Assembly: GCA_035048815.1 (NCBI GenBank)
Contig: JAUCBN010000043.1
Coordinates: forward strand, 1,639,501-1,703,500
DNA: 64,000 nt
Source of the DNA: Abelmoschus esculentus
Taxonomy: Eukaryota; Streptophyta; Magnoliopsida; Malvales; Malvaceae
Direction: 5' to 3'
Shown: one piece after another, positions 1-12,730 of the stretch
Numbering within the stretch: position 1 is the stretch's first letter
How the letters are laid out: every line of letters starts with the position of its first letter
Program-made: the position numbers and the translations under genes
The notes under the pieces: generated by a model
Told to the model about the DNA's origin: nothing
The model's input: the letters and a program-made list of their open reading frames with translations, nothing else
The model's database searches: none

Positions 1-248
1 AGTTGCCTTTGTTTCTCATCTTTTTTCTATGGGAGATGTATTTCAATGGCAGTTTATGCAAGCAGAAGAACCTGCTTTTGAATTATGGCTATATTCGATA
101 GAATTTCTATGTTTCTCAAAAATGTTGAAGATAAAGTCCATCATAACAGTAAATATCATTGATTTCATGAATTAATGTGTATATCAAGTGCCTGAGATGG
201 CAATAGTCTACAGGATCCTGAAAATAAGAAAACAGAGCGGTGCTAAAA

Positions 249-2056
249 CTAAACCCGGGACATTCCAAGCTTTCGTTCAAAAAGGCGTCGAAGTAGGTAA
301 ACTTGCAGAACACTGGCTCCAATTAGTGCTGCAGATTCATAGAAGGCCTTGTGAACTGCTCTTCTACTCATAGCTTCATTTACTGCATTTACAGTAAGAA
401 AATGATTAGAGGAAAAAATAAACTGGAAAGGATTCATGAGTGATTAAAGCAATGACCACATAGAAGGGTTCCTTTTCAACCTCACAATATTCAATTTTAG
501 GGTTTTAGGTTGTAGAGTAGAATTTAAGGTTTATAGCTAGAACATAGAGTTTAGGTTTTAAGGTGTTATGGATTTAAGTTTTAGATTTTATAGCTCGAGT
601 ATGAAGGGTTGTGTAATTTTTTTACACTTGTGTATCAAAATATAACCCTATATACATATATCGAAACAAAATCTTCAGACTTCAGCTATGGAGTAAAAGT
701 ATTGCAAAATATCATTTCCTAGTATATAATTCACAATTGAATCTAGCTATAGCAGCAAATTGCTTCAAGGTAAAGGTTCCCGATACCTATGAGTTTGAAG
801 CTATAGCAGCAGATATATAAGTTCCAAAGGTATCAAGGTCAGAACATCATCTAGAACTGTCATAATCAACAATAGGAAAGGATCAGGTGAATATACCTAT
901 TGCCTGACGTTCTGTCTGAGCCTCTAACCAGTGCTGTTCGAACTGGATGTTATAAAGAGCATCCTCTAACTTAGATATTTGTTCTAACAAAGGGTCGAAA
1001 TGCTCTGCAGATAAGCAAGAGACCAGCAGTCAGTACATGTCATATTAAAGGTTCCACTGGGGAAGAGAAACATTAAAGCAAAAGAAACACGACTTACCAT
1101 CCTTAGCATGCTGATCATAGTACGTAAAATGGCTTTCATGGACATCAAAGTCAACAGTTTCGTAATAAGGAGATTTATTACTGAAGCAGAAACGGTGTAC
1201 TCCTTTTTGACGAGCAACAAACTCAAATTTCTCACTTATCTTGTCCCGGTAATCTTGAATCTGATCACCAGAAGGTCCTTTCACCTAACAATTGCAACAA
1301 GTAGCAAGTTCAAAAAGACTGAGACTTTGAGTTCCCAAACAATTTTGCAAATGGGCAATTCAAAAGAAAATGAGAAAACTATATATACATCTCATTCTTT
1401 AACTTGAACACACTGCAAGTAAAAACTTTCCTGAACCCGTTTTCAGAATTCAACTTATTCAGATCAAAACAACAAGTACCACCTAAAAATCACCAAAATT
1501 CAGAGAAAAAGAACAACTCTTAATAGCATTAGCAGCCAACGGATTTCTAGAAGTCAAAAAGTTGAAATATGTTTCCATTTCTAGTCCACATTAACAACTT
1601 CAAGAAAATGGTCTGGAGGTAAAGGTGGACTCCAAATCCGACCACTGGACTTGTAGTCAATTCATAAAGGAGTTTGATCTGATTTAGATTCGTAAGATCA
1701 CCCATTCTCCAACACGATTAGCATGCAGTTCACACCATTAACAATACCACAAGTAAGAAATCTCAATAGTGCAACAAACAAACTACATGCTAGCAATTGA
1801 AACACGAGTACACGAAGTAAGAAAGAGCTGGGAAGCTTACCACCAGATCAAGACCCTCATGACTATTATGCCAAGTTGAATCGGCCTTAATGACAACGAA
1901 AGACACATGAACCGTATCCCCTTCATACTTAACATCATGAGAGAAGCACTCTTCTCTATCAATTACAAATCTTATTCCAAACACAGCATTCGGGTTACAC
2001 AAGAATACTAGTAATATAACAGCAACAACTTCAAGGGATCTGATTTTCATCTGCAA
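249..2056 (-). CDS. p24-family (emp24/GOLD) transmembrane cargo receptor, p24-beta-like
   Basis: Four exons read on the minus strand: 1841-2056, 1098-1284, 897-1004 and 249-382. They join in frame to 214 residues, the usual size for p24 proteins. p24 proteins cycle between ER and Golgi and help load COPI/COPII vesicles. Visible in order are a hydrophobic signal peptide (about residues 5-27), a GOLD-domain beginning with IRFVIDREECF, a luminal segment containing FCFSNKSPYYETVDFDV, a short coiled-coil stretch (EQISKLEDALYNIQFEQ), and one C-terminal membrane helix followed by a basic cytosolic tail ending RRLFERKLGMSRV. The tail looks like the plant p24-beta subclass. Met3 is a possible alternative start four codons into the same leader. 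Introns carry clean GT-AG ends, for example the donor after LDLV and the acceptor before VKGPSGD. The probable transcript start lies near 2600-2650. The family is certain; the exact subclass is inferred. Confidence 0.93.
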
Positions 2057-3334
2057 ATTACAAAGACAAAGGATCCTTGTTATAAAAAGGGATTATCAAA
2101 AACATGAATACATTGCATTATTATATAAATCAAATACCAACAGAGTAATACTTCACAAAACCTAACATAATAATAACATATAAACAGTAACAGCTAAAGG
2201 GATTTTCCAAAACTTTACCCAAAACAGATAATGGAATAAAAAACCCAGAGAGATACCCACAAATCATTCATTTTCCCCCTTCATGACAATTGATTAAAAC
2301 CAGGAAAAATTTTCCACCAAAAACATTTAAAAAAACAAAAAGAAGAAAACTTGTTCAAACCAGAAATTTTCAAGCAACCCTCACAAATATTGAAGCAAAA
2401 GAAAAGGATAAAACATATAAACAAGATGGAATTAGGATTACAATTGAATGATCTAGTTGGTGCATGAAAATGCTGGAAAAAGCATGAAAACAATTCAAAG
2501 CTACGATTTTTTTATATAAAAAGGAAAAAAATTTAAACAAAATTTTTACCTTTTCCCCCATTTTGTTCCTGTTTTTGAAGATTTTACAAGAACGTGAAAG
2601 ATTAGATTAGATCTTTTGAAGCGTTCTGAAGACAGACGGTACAAGGGGAAGGAGTTTTAAAGACCAACGAAGTTGTCTCACAGGGTTATAATCACCTGTA
2701 TCTAATGTGCAGAATAACATTGTTTTTATCCAGCGTGGCCCTATTGTATTTTTTTTTATTTTTAAGTATTTGGTTTTGGAATTTTTTAGGTCTAAAAAGA
2801 AAAGAAAATTCTATTTATTTAATTCTATAATTGTAATTAATGGTTTAGCATGACCAACGGATATAATCAATTTCGTCATGTCTATGAATTTTGAGCAAAC
2901 TTGTAATTGTAAGTTTATTTACAAGATAATTAACCTAAGTTTGAATAACTTATTTTTTAAATTATTTTAAATAATTTTGCCGGAATTTCCCTTAGCTCTA
3001 AACGTGAGCCATTTAGCTCTAGAATGACTCAAGTTGAGCTAGCACAAATAGTGGAGACCAGGGGTGGTCAGATAGGGCAGCTTCCTGTTCGGTATATGAG
3101 CCTGAGGGACAGTATTAATTTCCACAGTAGTGTAACGGTAGCACCGTAACGGATTTAAGGTTATTGTAAAACAAGCCATGTTCGAGATTTAAATTTACTA
3201 GAATTTTTTATAAACAAGCTGTGTTCGACCGCAAACACCACAACCGCAATGCGAATACCTTCGGGTCTTTGTGGTTTGCCTGTGTTCATCTTCATTTGCT
3301 TAAAGGAAGCACAGGTCTGCCCTAGCACAGTTTA
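2057..3334. other. 5' flank of the p24 gene and AT-rich intergenic DNA
   Basis: 2057-2650 is the leader and promoter side of the p24 gene, A-rich on the plus strand and without a convincing reading frame. 2740-3000 is AT-rich. At 3121-3200 the stretch with GTAACGGTAGCACCGTAACG and a later ATGTTCGAG is faintly like a SINE head, but too weak to call. No gene seen. Confidence 0.5.
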
Positions 3335-4040
3335 TCAAGTCAAGAATGTTAAACAAGTACAAGCTGACACAGCCAATACAACTGATTTGATAGCTATGGA
3401 GCTTGGCATCTTGCCATTGTGCTTCCTAACGAACAATCCTTAGTACAAAGGCCAGTTGATGAGAACCGAAAGGCTGCAAACAAGAATATGTAATATCACT
3501 GTTTCATACAACCTAAAATTGACCTCATTGGTGAACAATTTGTTCATTAGTAAATTCATCAAACCAGTTGTTGCCAATATGGTGAACATTGGGAGGATGC
3601 TCCCAACTCCATTCTCTCTTTCGAGTATTGGTGGCCGACGTTTCATTCAGAAACTTTGGTGGTGATTACGGATTACGGATACCAAATCTGAAGAAAATCC
3701 TAGTGGATTCGCAACCGTATCGATGAAGGAAAAGGGGTAGGAGTTTGTTCTTTTGTAGAACCATATTCTTTGATCATTACACCAACCAAAGACTGTGCCA
3801 TCACTCCACAAGAACTCAGCTAGGCTACAGCCTGCAGGAGTACTTGGAAAACACCACAGAGGCAAATGGAATAAACCATGTACTTGAAAGGTGGACATGT
3901 TTCAACATAGCATGAATACAGTTAATCTGAGTCGACCGAAGAGAAACTGTTGTGTTTTCTTGACGTATCGGTGGCTCTATTACAGGATCCGCCGTGCATG
4001 GAAAAAATCAACTCCCGGCAAGTCTTTTTGGCTTAACCTT
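3335..4040 (-). pseudogene. partial, decayed cellulose synthase-like (CSLE-type) copy
   Basis: Read on the minus strand, about 3925-4040 encodes CTADPVIEPPIR, matching the [11 protein letters not shown] motif in exon 2 of the adjacent intact CSLE gene. About 3335-3893 then matches that gene's last exon: SSTWFIPFASVVFSKYS, LAEFLWSDGTVFGW, RIWFYKRTNSYPFSFIDT, SPMFTILATTGLMNL, LINWPLY and SSIAIKSVVLAVSACTC, ending at a TGA at 3335-3337. Exons 3 to 6 are missing. Several stops and frame changes break the reading, for example two stops just before the LAEFLWS block. Exon-7 homology starts close to the intact gene's exon-7 boundary. This is best read as a decayed tandem duplicate, with the middle lost by deletion, in the same orientation as its parent. 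It cannot make a working enzyme because the catalytic DCD, ED and QxxRW segments are absent. Confidence 0.85.
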
Positions 4041-4205
4041 TGCTGATCCTGTCCTTGAATGTGTCCATGCACAGCGGCCATGTAGTTGATGTTTGGTTTG
4101 GTTAAGCGATATGTCGAGAAAACGAGGCAAAGAACCCTGGATTTATTCTATTAGGTATAGTACAAGGATTTAAAACATAGTTTTTCAGAAAATTTATCAA
4201 ACATT

Positions 4206-7200
4206 CTACATGGATGGCTCTATTTTAAAGGCACAAAACAAAGCCAACGAAGCTAAAGCTATAGATTTGAACACAACAGAAGCCGGTATCCTGCCTTTAT
4301 CCTCACGCAAGAACAGTGCTTCATAGACTGGTGCATTGACAGTAACCATAAGTCCACAAAGAACAACCTGAGGCATCAACTTTACCACGTCTGAACCCCA
4401 CAAAAACGCCTTAAGTACAATCCCAACCAAACTGAAAAGGTTCACCATAGCCAATGTTGATATAACAGTGAACATGATGGATGTGCTCCCAAAATCCATG
4501 ACCTCACGCTGGTACATATTCGAGACATCATCGGTGACAACCTTAGCCGTGATGGTAAACGTTGTCTGAGATAATCCAAGTTGTCTAACGATGCAATCGA
4601 TGAAGGCAAAGAAGAAGGACGTTGTTCTCCTTAGCACCCATATTCTTTGCAGGTTCCACCAAGCTTTGAACGTGCTTCCATGGATTAGAGCCTCGGCTAT
4701 GCTGAAAAGGTTCTTGGATATGAATACATATGCAAAGGGTATAAACCATATGCTTGAAACCTGAGACAACAAGGAGAAAAGATGCCACCACTTTACAATC
4801 TGAAAAAATGGGTAAAACCATAATTTGACCTTGGAAATGAATTGCATAAATACCTGTGGGAATAAGGGAATGCCTTGGAGCAAAGAAAAGGGAATAGCAA
4901 TGGCATAATAGAGGTGAGGGAGGGAAGATGGAGCCCATAACAGATAAACACAGTACCCCATTTGAGCACCCAATTTGATCTTGTTGTGTCCGTAGATGAA
5001 AGGACAGTATTTGGACAAGAAGATTTGGAACAATCCATCAGACCACCTGGTGAACTGAACAAGAGCTATGTCCAAGGTTGGTGGAGCAACTCCTTGGAAA
5101 GCAGTATTCTGTGGATTGTAATAAACTGATTTCCATCCCCTGCAATGGATGGTCAAGCCTGTGACCACATCCTCAACTGGACAACCATACACTAATCCCA
5201 TCTGCACAAACAACACTCCATTTTAAAGTATCGGTATCTCCCTAGAAAATTTCGAATTAGTAGCTCATTTTGAACTCGAGAACACTGATTTTTTTTTCTA
5301 TTAATCTGGTGTTAGTTATGATTTTCGCTTTTGAATTCCTATTAGTACATCCATACCTCTTTTCCCCATTGAGTTCCCTTCTCATAGCCACAACTAGCAA
5401 GAACTTTTGATGCTTCTTCCAATTCATGTACTGTCCTATTATCTTCCTTTCTCATTTCCCAATTCCATGATCCTTTATATGCCTCGGAGTACTTGCTTCC
5501 GCAAAGACTCATTCTCCGGTGAAAACATCCGGTGCCACAGTATAAGGCCGCACCATAACCGCCCATTCCATGAAGCTCAACCTTTAAAATCATCAAATCA
5601 AAGCAATTAGTCAAGAACATAGTCCAAAGTACATTTCCAATATCTCAACACATTATACCAACCTTGTTAAGCACTGGGGATGAGTTTCCATAAAGATCAT
5701 TCTTGGTGATATTATTGAAATGCTGTGGATGCTGCACATAAGCAATCTGATGTCCCCTTTCTCCATCCATGAAGAAGCAAAGAGCCTCTTTTATCGAGTT
5801 GGCGTTGTTTGCATACATGTCGCAGTCCAAACCTAGGATAATTGCTCCATTGCTTAACTCCGATGACACCCTTATCTGCACCATTCAAGTTACTCACTAT
5901 TCTGATCAGTGTAAAATCCAAGTCATAGTTTAGGGATGCTTGGTGCAGTTACCCCATTTATTTATCATTCTTTATCAACAGCAGGGTTATGAAGAAACAG
6001 CATTTGTTTGAACTACTCGTATAAACGAGTGAACAATTTTTTTAAGTTCATTTAATAAATGAACGAATAAAGATGTGCTCAGCTCGTTTATATTCACGAA
6101 TAAGCTCATTTAGTTAGTTTTCATTTATTTTTTATATTTTAAACATCAGTAAAAATATAAACTAAATTAAACGCGAATTTTGGAGTACAAACTATAAAAC
6201 TTGAGAAACTTAAGAACTAGTGGCATAATTTCACAAGTTTTCGTTAGCTTCCCACAAATAAAAGGATAAGAAAGGAGTATTCGTCAATGCTAAACGAAAA
6301 TACTTAAATAAATATGTTCAAGTTTTAAACGAATATATTAATGAATACGTAAATAAATATGTTCACGAACATTAAATAAATATATTCATAAATATTAAAC
6401 AAATAAATACGAATGCAACCTTATCCATGCAAACTCAGTACATTTATGCCTCTAAAATAACAGGAACAGTGAGTTTACCAGTGCATTCACAGCTCCTGCT
6501 TTGAAGTGATGAGGGCAATCAGGTCTCTTCTCTCGTGCCATGTAAACCAGCGTCGGAAGCCGACATCCATCACTGTCCACGGCATCTGGGTCTCTTCCAT
6601 CAACGAGAATCTGGAGAAAAAATAGCAATTCCCAGCATAAGAATCACCGATTATCTAAAATCCTTACAGGGTAAAAAATGTACGTGTTTTACCTGCACAA
6701 TAGGCTGATGATTCTGCTTGGTTACATCACAATTCCACTCGGAAAATCCTTTGTGTAGACTCTGTAGTTCTTCTGGAACGCTACCTTTCTTAATCACTGA
6801 TTCAATTCGTTTCACCATATCTTCATATTGTTCCTTGATGAACATAGAATTTTCAATTTCTTGGTTCACATCAAAGCTGTGAGTAAAGTAAGCCTCGGGT
6901 GCCCTCGGTTCAACGTTGAATTTCCTGCAAAACGGAATCCAAATCTTTGCAAAACGGGCGGCCTCCACCAGGGCATAAAACGTGAGTTGTGACCCACCAT
7001 CGTCCGACAGATAGACACTTAATTTCTCCGTGGGGTAATTCAATGACATCGCCGACAAAACAGTGTTAACCACCAGAGTAGGTGGCTCCACCACGGGATC
7101 CGCCGTGCATACAAATATATCCACCCCCGGAAACTTGTCATCGGAGCTGTTCAATCCATTATCAAACGCCGTACACATGCATTAATGCGTATACACGTAG

Positions 7201-8605
7201 AAATACACTTCAATTAGTGCTCGTTACATCATAATAATGAAGGTTGGTTGCTCTGGTTCTACTCAGGTGAATCTATATTATCTATTTCCACTATTTAAAA
7301 ATAATAAAATATTAAAAATAATTTTTTATTACACAATGGAGTTGGTTGCTATTATTGGAGTAATATTTTATTATTTCGTAATTAAATTTAAATTTAACTA
7401 TAAAATAAATATTTAAATTATATTTTTTAATAAATGTTTAAATTATTTTTTAATTAAAATAAATACGTAAAATCTTATTTTTGTTTAAAATAGATAAGTA
7501 ATATTTTGTTTTAGTTTTATTATAAAACTACGACACTCATACTATATAAACTATAAAATTTTTGAATGTATTAATTTTATCTTCAAATTATAAAATACGA
7601 TAATTATATTCTATATTAATAAAATTGTTATTAATAATATTAATTATCATATAAATATTGATGTGTATTATATAATAATATAGTATGAAATAATTTGAGG
7701 TGAAAAACTAAAATATTTAAAAGTTTAAAAATTAATTTAAAAATAGAATTGTAGCTTAAGAAGAAAAAAATTAAAATATATAAAATAAAAAATAATTTAA
7801 AAATAAAATTAAAAATTAATTTATAATTATGATTATAGTTTTAAGAACATATAATGTAAACTCATTATAAAATATAATAATTTTATATAGAATTAAAATA
7901 AAAAAAATCATTTATCAGACATTGGTTGTCTAGAATTCACGACTTTTTGTAGTTTTGTCACTCCACGACGAAAACTGCCTCTTAAATTATTATGGGTTTG
8001 CACATTCTCCACCTCTCTTTTTTTTATTAAAAAAAAATATATTTTATAGATTTATGATATATCTATTAATTTATTATTAAACATCATTAAAAGAATAAAC
8101 AAACCATAATTAATTAATTAATTAATTAATTAAAATCCTTCTTGTTTTATGTTTTACCTCAAACAAGATAGGTCAAAGCCGAAGAATCTTAACGTAAACT
8201 AAAAATATTATTAGAATATTTAAAATTTTATTATATGTATTTGTGTAATATTCGATTTAAATTAATCGATTAAAAAAATGAATGAGTAAATAAGATTGAG
8301 AATTACCTTTGAGAGAGGTTGTGTTGGAGAGGATGATAACGAACCACGTTCCAACGAATAGCTTGAGTAAGGATCCAATAAAACCCGAACCCGAGTTCAG
8401 CAAACAACATCCCGATCCACAGCCATCGACCTCTCTCGTCGGCTCTCGGCATGTTTGCTAACCGGAACACCCATATCGAACCTATGCCGACGAATATCGA
8501 CGATGAAAACACCCTAAAGGCAAGCTTTCCCTTTGCCTCTTTCGTGAAGAAAAGAGTGGAGCTGTTTGCTTTGTCTTTCACCGCCACTTGCCGTGTTCCA
8601 TCCAT
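4206..8605 (-). CDS. cellulose synthase-like protein, CSLE1-type glycosyltransferase (GT2)
   Basis: Seven exons on the minus strand: 8307-8605, 6693-7146, 6479-6610, 5663-5875, 5357-5581, 4854-5201 and 4206-4760. They join in frame to 741 residues, normal for CSLE. The family makes cell-wall polysaccharide backbones in Golgi or plasma membranes, but the CSLE product is not firmly known. Two N-terminal membrane helices (about 34-50 and 62-83) precede the cytosolic GT2 domain. Catalytic motifs are DDGGS (148-152), DCD (312-314), VED in place of TED (450-452) and QFTRW (490-494), followed by six or so C-terminal helices. The variant VED and the ending [12 protein letters not shown] favour CSLE over CSLG. 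Intron 1 (7147-8306) is about 1.2 kb and very AT-rich, with a TTAA tandem run near 8106-8133. The last intron is 93 nt, a multiple of three without stops (see findings). No frame damage seen. Confidence 0.92.
8108..8133. repeat. TTAA/AATT simple repeat in CSLE intron 1
   Basis: About seven tandem units of TTAA. It lies inside the first intron of the CSLE gene and is a plausible length-polymorphic microsatellite. Confidence 0.8.
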
Positions 8606-8864
8606 CTATTCTTTACTTTGCCGTTTCTTACTGCTCTAGAGCACTTGTACTGTATATATATTACGCGTGCTGGTCTGTGTGCAGACAGAGGAAACAACAA
8701 ATTAGACAATATTTGACTAAGGCGATAATAACAAATAATTCTCGCTTAAAAGGACTAGTGGTCCAATAGTAAAAAGGGTCATTTTATTCGTATGATCAGG
8801 TAGAAATCCTCCTTTGAAAATTTTTTAAAAATTTAAATTTTAAACTTTAACATTTATTTAAATT

Positions 8865-8975
8865 AAATAATTTTTAAAAGAATTTAAATAGAGAGACAAA
8901 AGTAGGGAAAAAATTCTTCGGGAGTGGGGAGCGATTTTCCCTCCCCATCCTATGTAGTTTCGTCCATGACCAGGT
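8865..8975. repeat. dispersed repeat fragment, copy 1 of a family also at 62941-63110
   Basis: The string TTTTTAAAAGAATTTAAATA followed by a GGAGACAAAAGT-like block occurs here and again near 63022-63052. The segment ends with GTAGTTTCGTCCATGACC, resembling the 'gctccgtccctg' right ends of a common plant repeat whose left end reads 'agagacggagcca'. It is probably a truncated non-autonomous transposon. Confidence 0.5.
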
Positions 8976-10016
8976 TAAATTTGCCTACATACATAATATA
9001 AAATTCTTTAAATTTTACACTTTTTCGATTATTCGAGGAAGGAAATGTATTACTGAAATTAATTTTATATTTAAAATAATTTAATTAAAAAAAATTAATA
9101 TTTTAACTTATTAAACTAACGATCATTACTAATAAAGAGACCCTCTTAATAACTACTAATCATGAAACTTAGCCGCCCCACATGATTGCTAAGTAAATCA
9201 GTTGCTCTGGTTTAACTGGCCAATTCTCAGAACCTACACCTCAATTCATTTAAAAATATCAGTTTTGGAATTTTGTAGCAAGTAGTTTAGGGTAACAATT
9301 ATGCAATGCTTACACAATTATGATATCATAATCGTGTTTATTATTTTAAACAAAATTAAATAATATTTGGTCGGTTAAAGGTGAATAAAATTTAATTTAA
9401 TTAAAAAAAAATTAATTTGATTTAAGGTAAAAATATTTGATTTGAAATTTTATAAATTTAACTGAATTCAAAAAAATTTAAATAAAATTCAAGTTGTAAA
9501 ATAAAATTTTAAATAACTTAAAATTTTTAATAATTAAAGAATTTATTTTTAAGTTCGAGATGAATCTCTCAATTTTTTTATGATATATATAAATATATAA
9601 AGAAATATTATCATATACGAAAAGATATGAAGAAATATATATACATATCTTATACGATTAGATAAAATCGTTTAAAATAAAATCAAATCATACTAGAATA
9701 TGATAAATGATTACAAATAATTTTTTATAAAAACTTGAAAACTTGACTCAACTCAACTTTTTTAAACTCGACTGGAATAAAAAATTCAAATAAAAAAAAA
9801 AGCAAATTCTCTATGTTAATTTAACTTATATTTTTGGTCGGTCGTACATTTTAATATAAATCGGTAATTTATTTATTAATCAATTGGTTTAAATTAAATA
9901 TTATAAAAAATTATATTAATTTATTTTATTTTATTCATAACAAACATTCAAATCTTTAACATTTACTAAACTCCATCCGCTTTTAAATTGTTTAAAGAAC
10001 GAAATTACTTACTAAT

Positions 10017-10190
10017 ATGGTTTGCCTGTTGTTGATTAAGACTAAGTGAATTTTTTACCATAATATTAATATTTATTAATGAAAATTTATATTAATATTT
10101 ATTAATGGAAAATTATATTAATTTTCATATGGCTTGTCTGTTGTTGATTAAGACTAAGTGAAATTATTAATGAAAATTTATATTAATACT
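10017..10190. repeat. imperfect tandem duplication, period about 112 bp
   Basis: TGTTGTTGATTAAGACTAAG starts at 10027 and again at 10139. Both copies are followed by a GTGAAttattaatgaaaattta-like AT-rich block. Two units only; no coding content. Confidence 0.8.
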
Positions 10191-10238
10191 AATGAACCTA
10201 AAAAATAATATAAAGTTTAAGTAATACTGTTTATTATG

Positions 10239-12730
10239 ACTTAATAACCAAAATGGTAACTTGAAAGAGGAAATGTCTGAGAATTTTGCTTTCCAAGAAC
10301 AGCAGTTTCATATCAGAATGAATCACATCGATCAAGCTGATGAGCGTCCTTGCTTGCACGAGCGAGCATGGCCTCATTTGTGCCTCCTCAAATACCAAAG
10401 GTACTCGAAGTATGTCAAGAACAAACGCCGGTGAAACCCCGGAGGCTCCAGAATTGGTCGATTTTGGTGCTGCCAACATCAGGTGCAAGGTAAATGGTAT
10501 GGAAAGAGCTTGTAGGAATCAGGGACATGTGTTGTAGGTGTGGTTGACCTAAAGGCTGATAGATTTGTGAAGATACCCTACCCATCTGAAGTCACATGTA
10601 CCTCATTTGAAGAGGCTGAGAATATGATAGGGCTAAATTTCAGTCTCTGTTGATCATGTCTCCTCATTAGTTTAGGACACATATCCCACGCCATCATAAG
10701 CTGAAATTTCCCATTCTGACATGAAAACAGAGTACTAAAAGCTAGATAGGCTTACTTTTAGTCAAGAACACCAAAAGTTTAATCAGTTTTGAGTTTCCCT
10801 TTCCCTCAAGGAAAGTGGTATTCCACTTTTCTTTGAAATGGGGTTCAATGTATGCCAATGCATACATCATGCATCCAATCTAATCATCATCATCCTTAAG
10901 CTTGAGTCCATTTACAAGTCATACATTACAAACAATATGTACTCTGAGATATTGCTGACTTTTATTGAGTCATTGGAGGATATTTAAGGTTATAATTGCT
11001 GTCCCACAACCACCTGAGGCAGAGGTGAGGAGGCCATGTTGCTAAATTCGACAGAAATGTTTTGAGTTGAGATTGAGAGGGAGCTGTAAATATTGAAGCT
11101 GTATTCATGAATTTCAATGAACCATTTAAAACAGGGTTTTAAAGGGTCGTGCTTTCCATAAAAACCAATTTTTTAATATACTCGTATGATGATATTGAAA
11201 TATTTGTTATATTTTTAACTCTTTAATAATATATATTCGAACCAATACTAAAAGTAAAGCAAATGAGTATTCATATCAATAGGACACGTATGATAAAGGT
11301 GAAATTTATTTATAGAAACAAAATAAAAAGTAGATGGAAATTTGCATATGCAGAGAAAGGAAAGATGAAAACAAAAAGAAAAGGAAGACAAATACAATGG
11401 CTGATGAAATGAATGAGAGGGATTGGAACAGCATAAAACCAAAGCAAAGCAAATTTTTTTAGCGTGCAAAACTAGTACATTTCAGACAAAAATACCCTTG
11501 AATTTTGAGACATTCTACATAAGTTCCGAGAAGGTACAATCTTCGGAAACCCAACTCTTTCTCTATCAAAAAACATTCTTTCCTTGTTTTCTCTCTCTTC
11601 ACTATTCTTGCTTATATATAAATTATTTTTGTCTCAAATTACTTTGGAATGTTCAAACTCTTCCTCTCTCTCCAAAGTTGCAATATTTACTATTTGAGTT
11701 CTTCAAAAATACTAAAAGAGAAGATAGCTAAGACCTTTTTGATTAAAACCCACGAAAGTTTTTGTTTCCTCTCTTTTCCCCAGAAGCCTACTTGTTTGTT
11801 TGCAGAGAAAAATTTATACTTTGGGAGATTCTTGTCCGAAGTTTGGGTCTTTCTTGGTGGGTTTTGGTCTTGAAGGAATAGTATGAAGATCAAAGAAGAT
11901 GTTTATCAAGCTGTGAAGGGCTTTTAGTTTTAATCTTTTAGACAAGGTGGTTCTTCAATTTTCCTTTTTCTTCTATTTTTCAGTTGTCTAATTTTTGTTA
12001 ACTGGGTTTTGATTGTTCTTTTTTCCTTTTTGGTTTTGGCTGTCGTAGGTAAAGATTTTGCCGATTTTCTTACATGATTTTTTTTGTTTTGTTTTGTTAA
12101 ATCATCTTTTACAGTTCATTTCACTTCTATGCTTGACTTGATATACCAAATTTGGCATGTTCTTTAATTCTAGAAAATTTTCTTGAATATTTTTCTTTCT
12201 TTGATGTTGAGCTAGGGTTCTATTGCTTGAATTTCTGGGGCAAAGTTAAAGCTTCCTGTTCTAAGAGAAGGCGATTAGATACTCAATTTGGTTGAAGACT
12301 TGTGAGAACGATATTTAAGGTATGGTCAACTTCATGGTGTTGAAATCTTTCTCGATGATTTTGACTGTTTTTGTTTTGTAATCTATATTCATTGATGTAT
12401 GTTGTAGTGACGTTTTCATATGAACTTTTGGGGTATTCTATTTTTGTGTCTTTTGATTGGTGTATTTTTGCCACCCTGATGTCTATGTTGTGACCGAGCA
12501 ATCGACTTAAGATGCCGAGATATGTAATAATGGAAAAGAATCATTCGGTTCTAGAGCGATTTCGAAAGTTTCTTTGAGATTATGTTTCACATTCTAAATG
12601 CTGAAACATGTTGGTTTTGGAGATTATATTGCACATGGTATTAGGTTTCTCTCATTTGTCTGATTCATGCTGATTTCCCCTCTTTATTGAACTTGTGAAT
12701 TTCAGACAAACAATAAACACACAAAACATT
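10239..12730. other. unrecognised segment, then promoter and 5' leader of the WEB gene
   Basis: 10240-10680 has more even base composition than its surroundings and short frames on both strands. I recognise no protein in it; it may be a gene remnant. 10680-11420 shows nothing clear. From about 11,500 the T-rich, pyrimidine-rich sequence looks like the promoter and untranslated leader of the downstream WEB gene. A leader intron probably ends at 12704-12705 (TTTCAG), just before the ATG at 12731, with a plausible donor AAG/GTATGG near 12318. No tRNA or other RNA gene seen. Confidence 0.45.

Larger units (their letters stand above)
8640..10238. other. AT-rich intergenic DNA with repeat fragments
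   Basis: This holds the promoter side of the CSLE gene (up to about 8800), a repeat-family fragment at about 8865-8975 (listed separately), long A/T-rich stretches, and a 112-bp imperfect tandem duplication at 10017-10190. No coding sequence recognised. Confidence 0.6.

Noticed and set aside
4206..5216. One uninterrupted 336-codon CSLE frame
   Set aside because: It reads through a 93-nt GT-AG intron; homologues lack those 31 residues.
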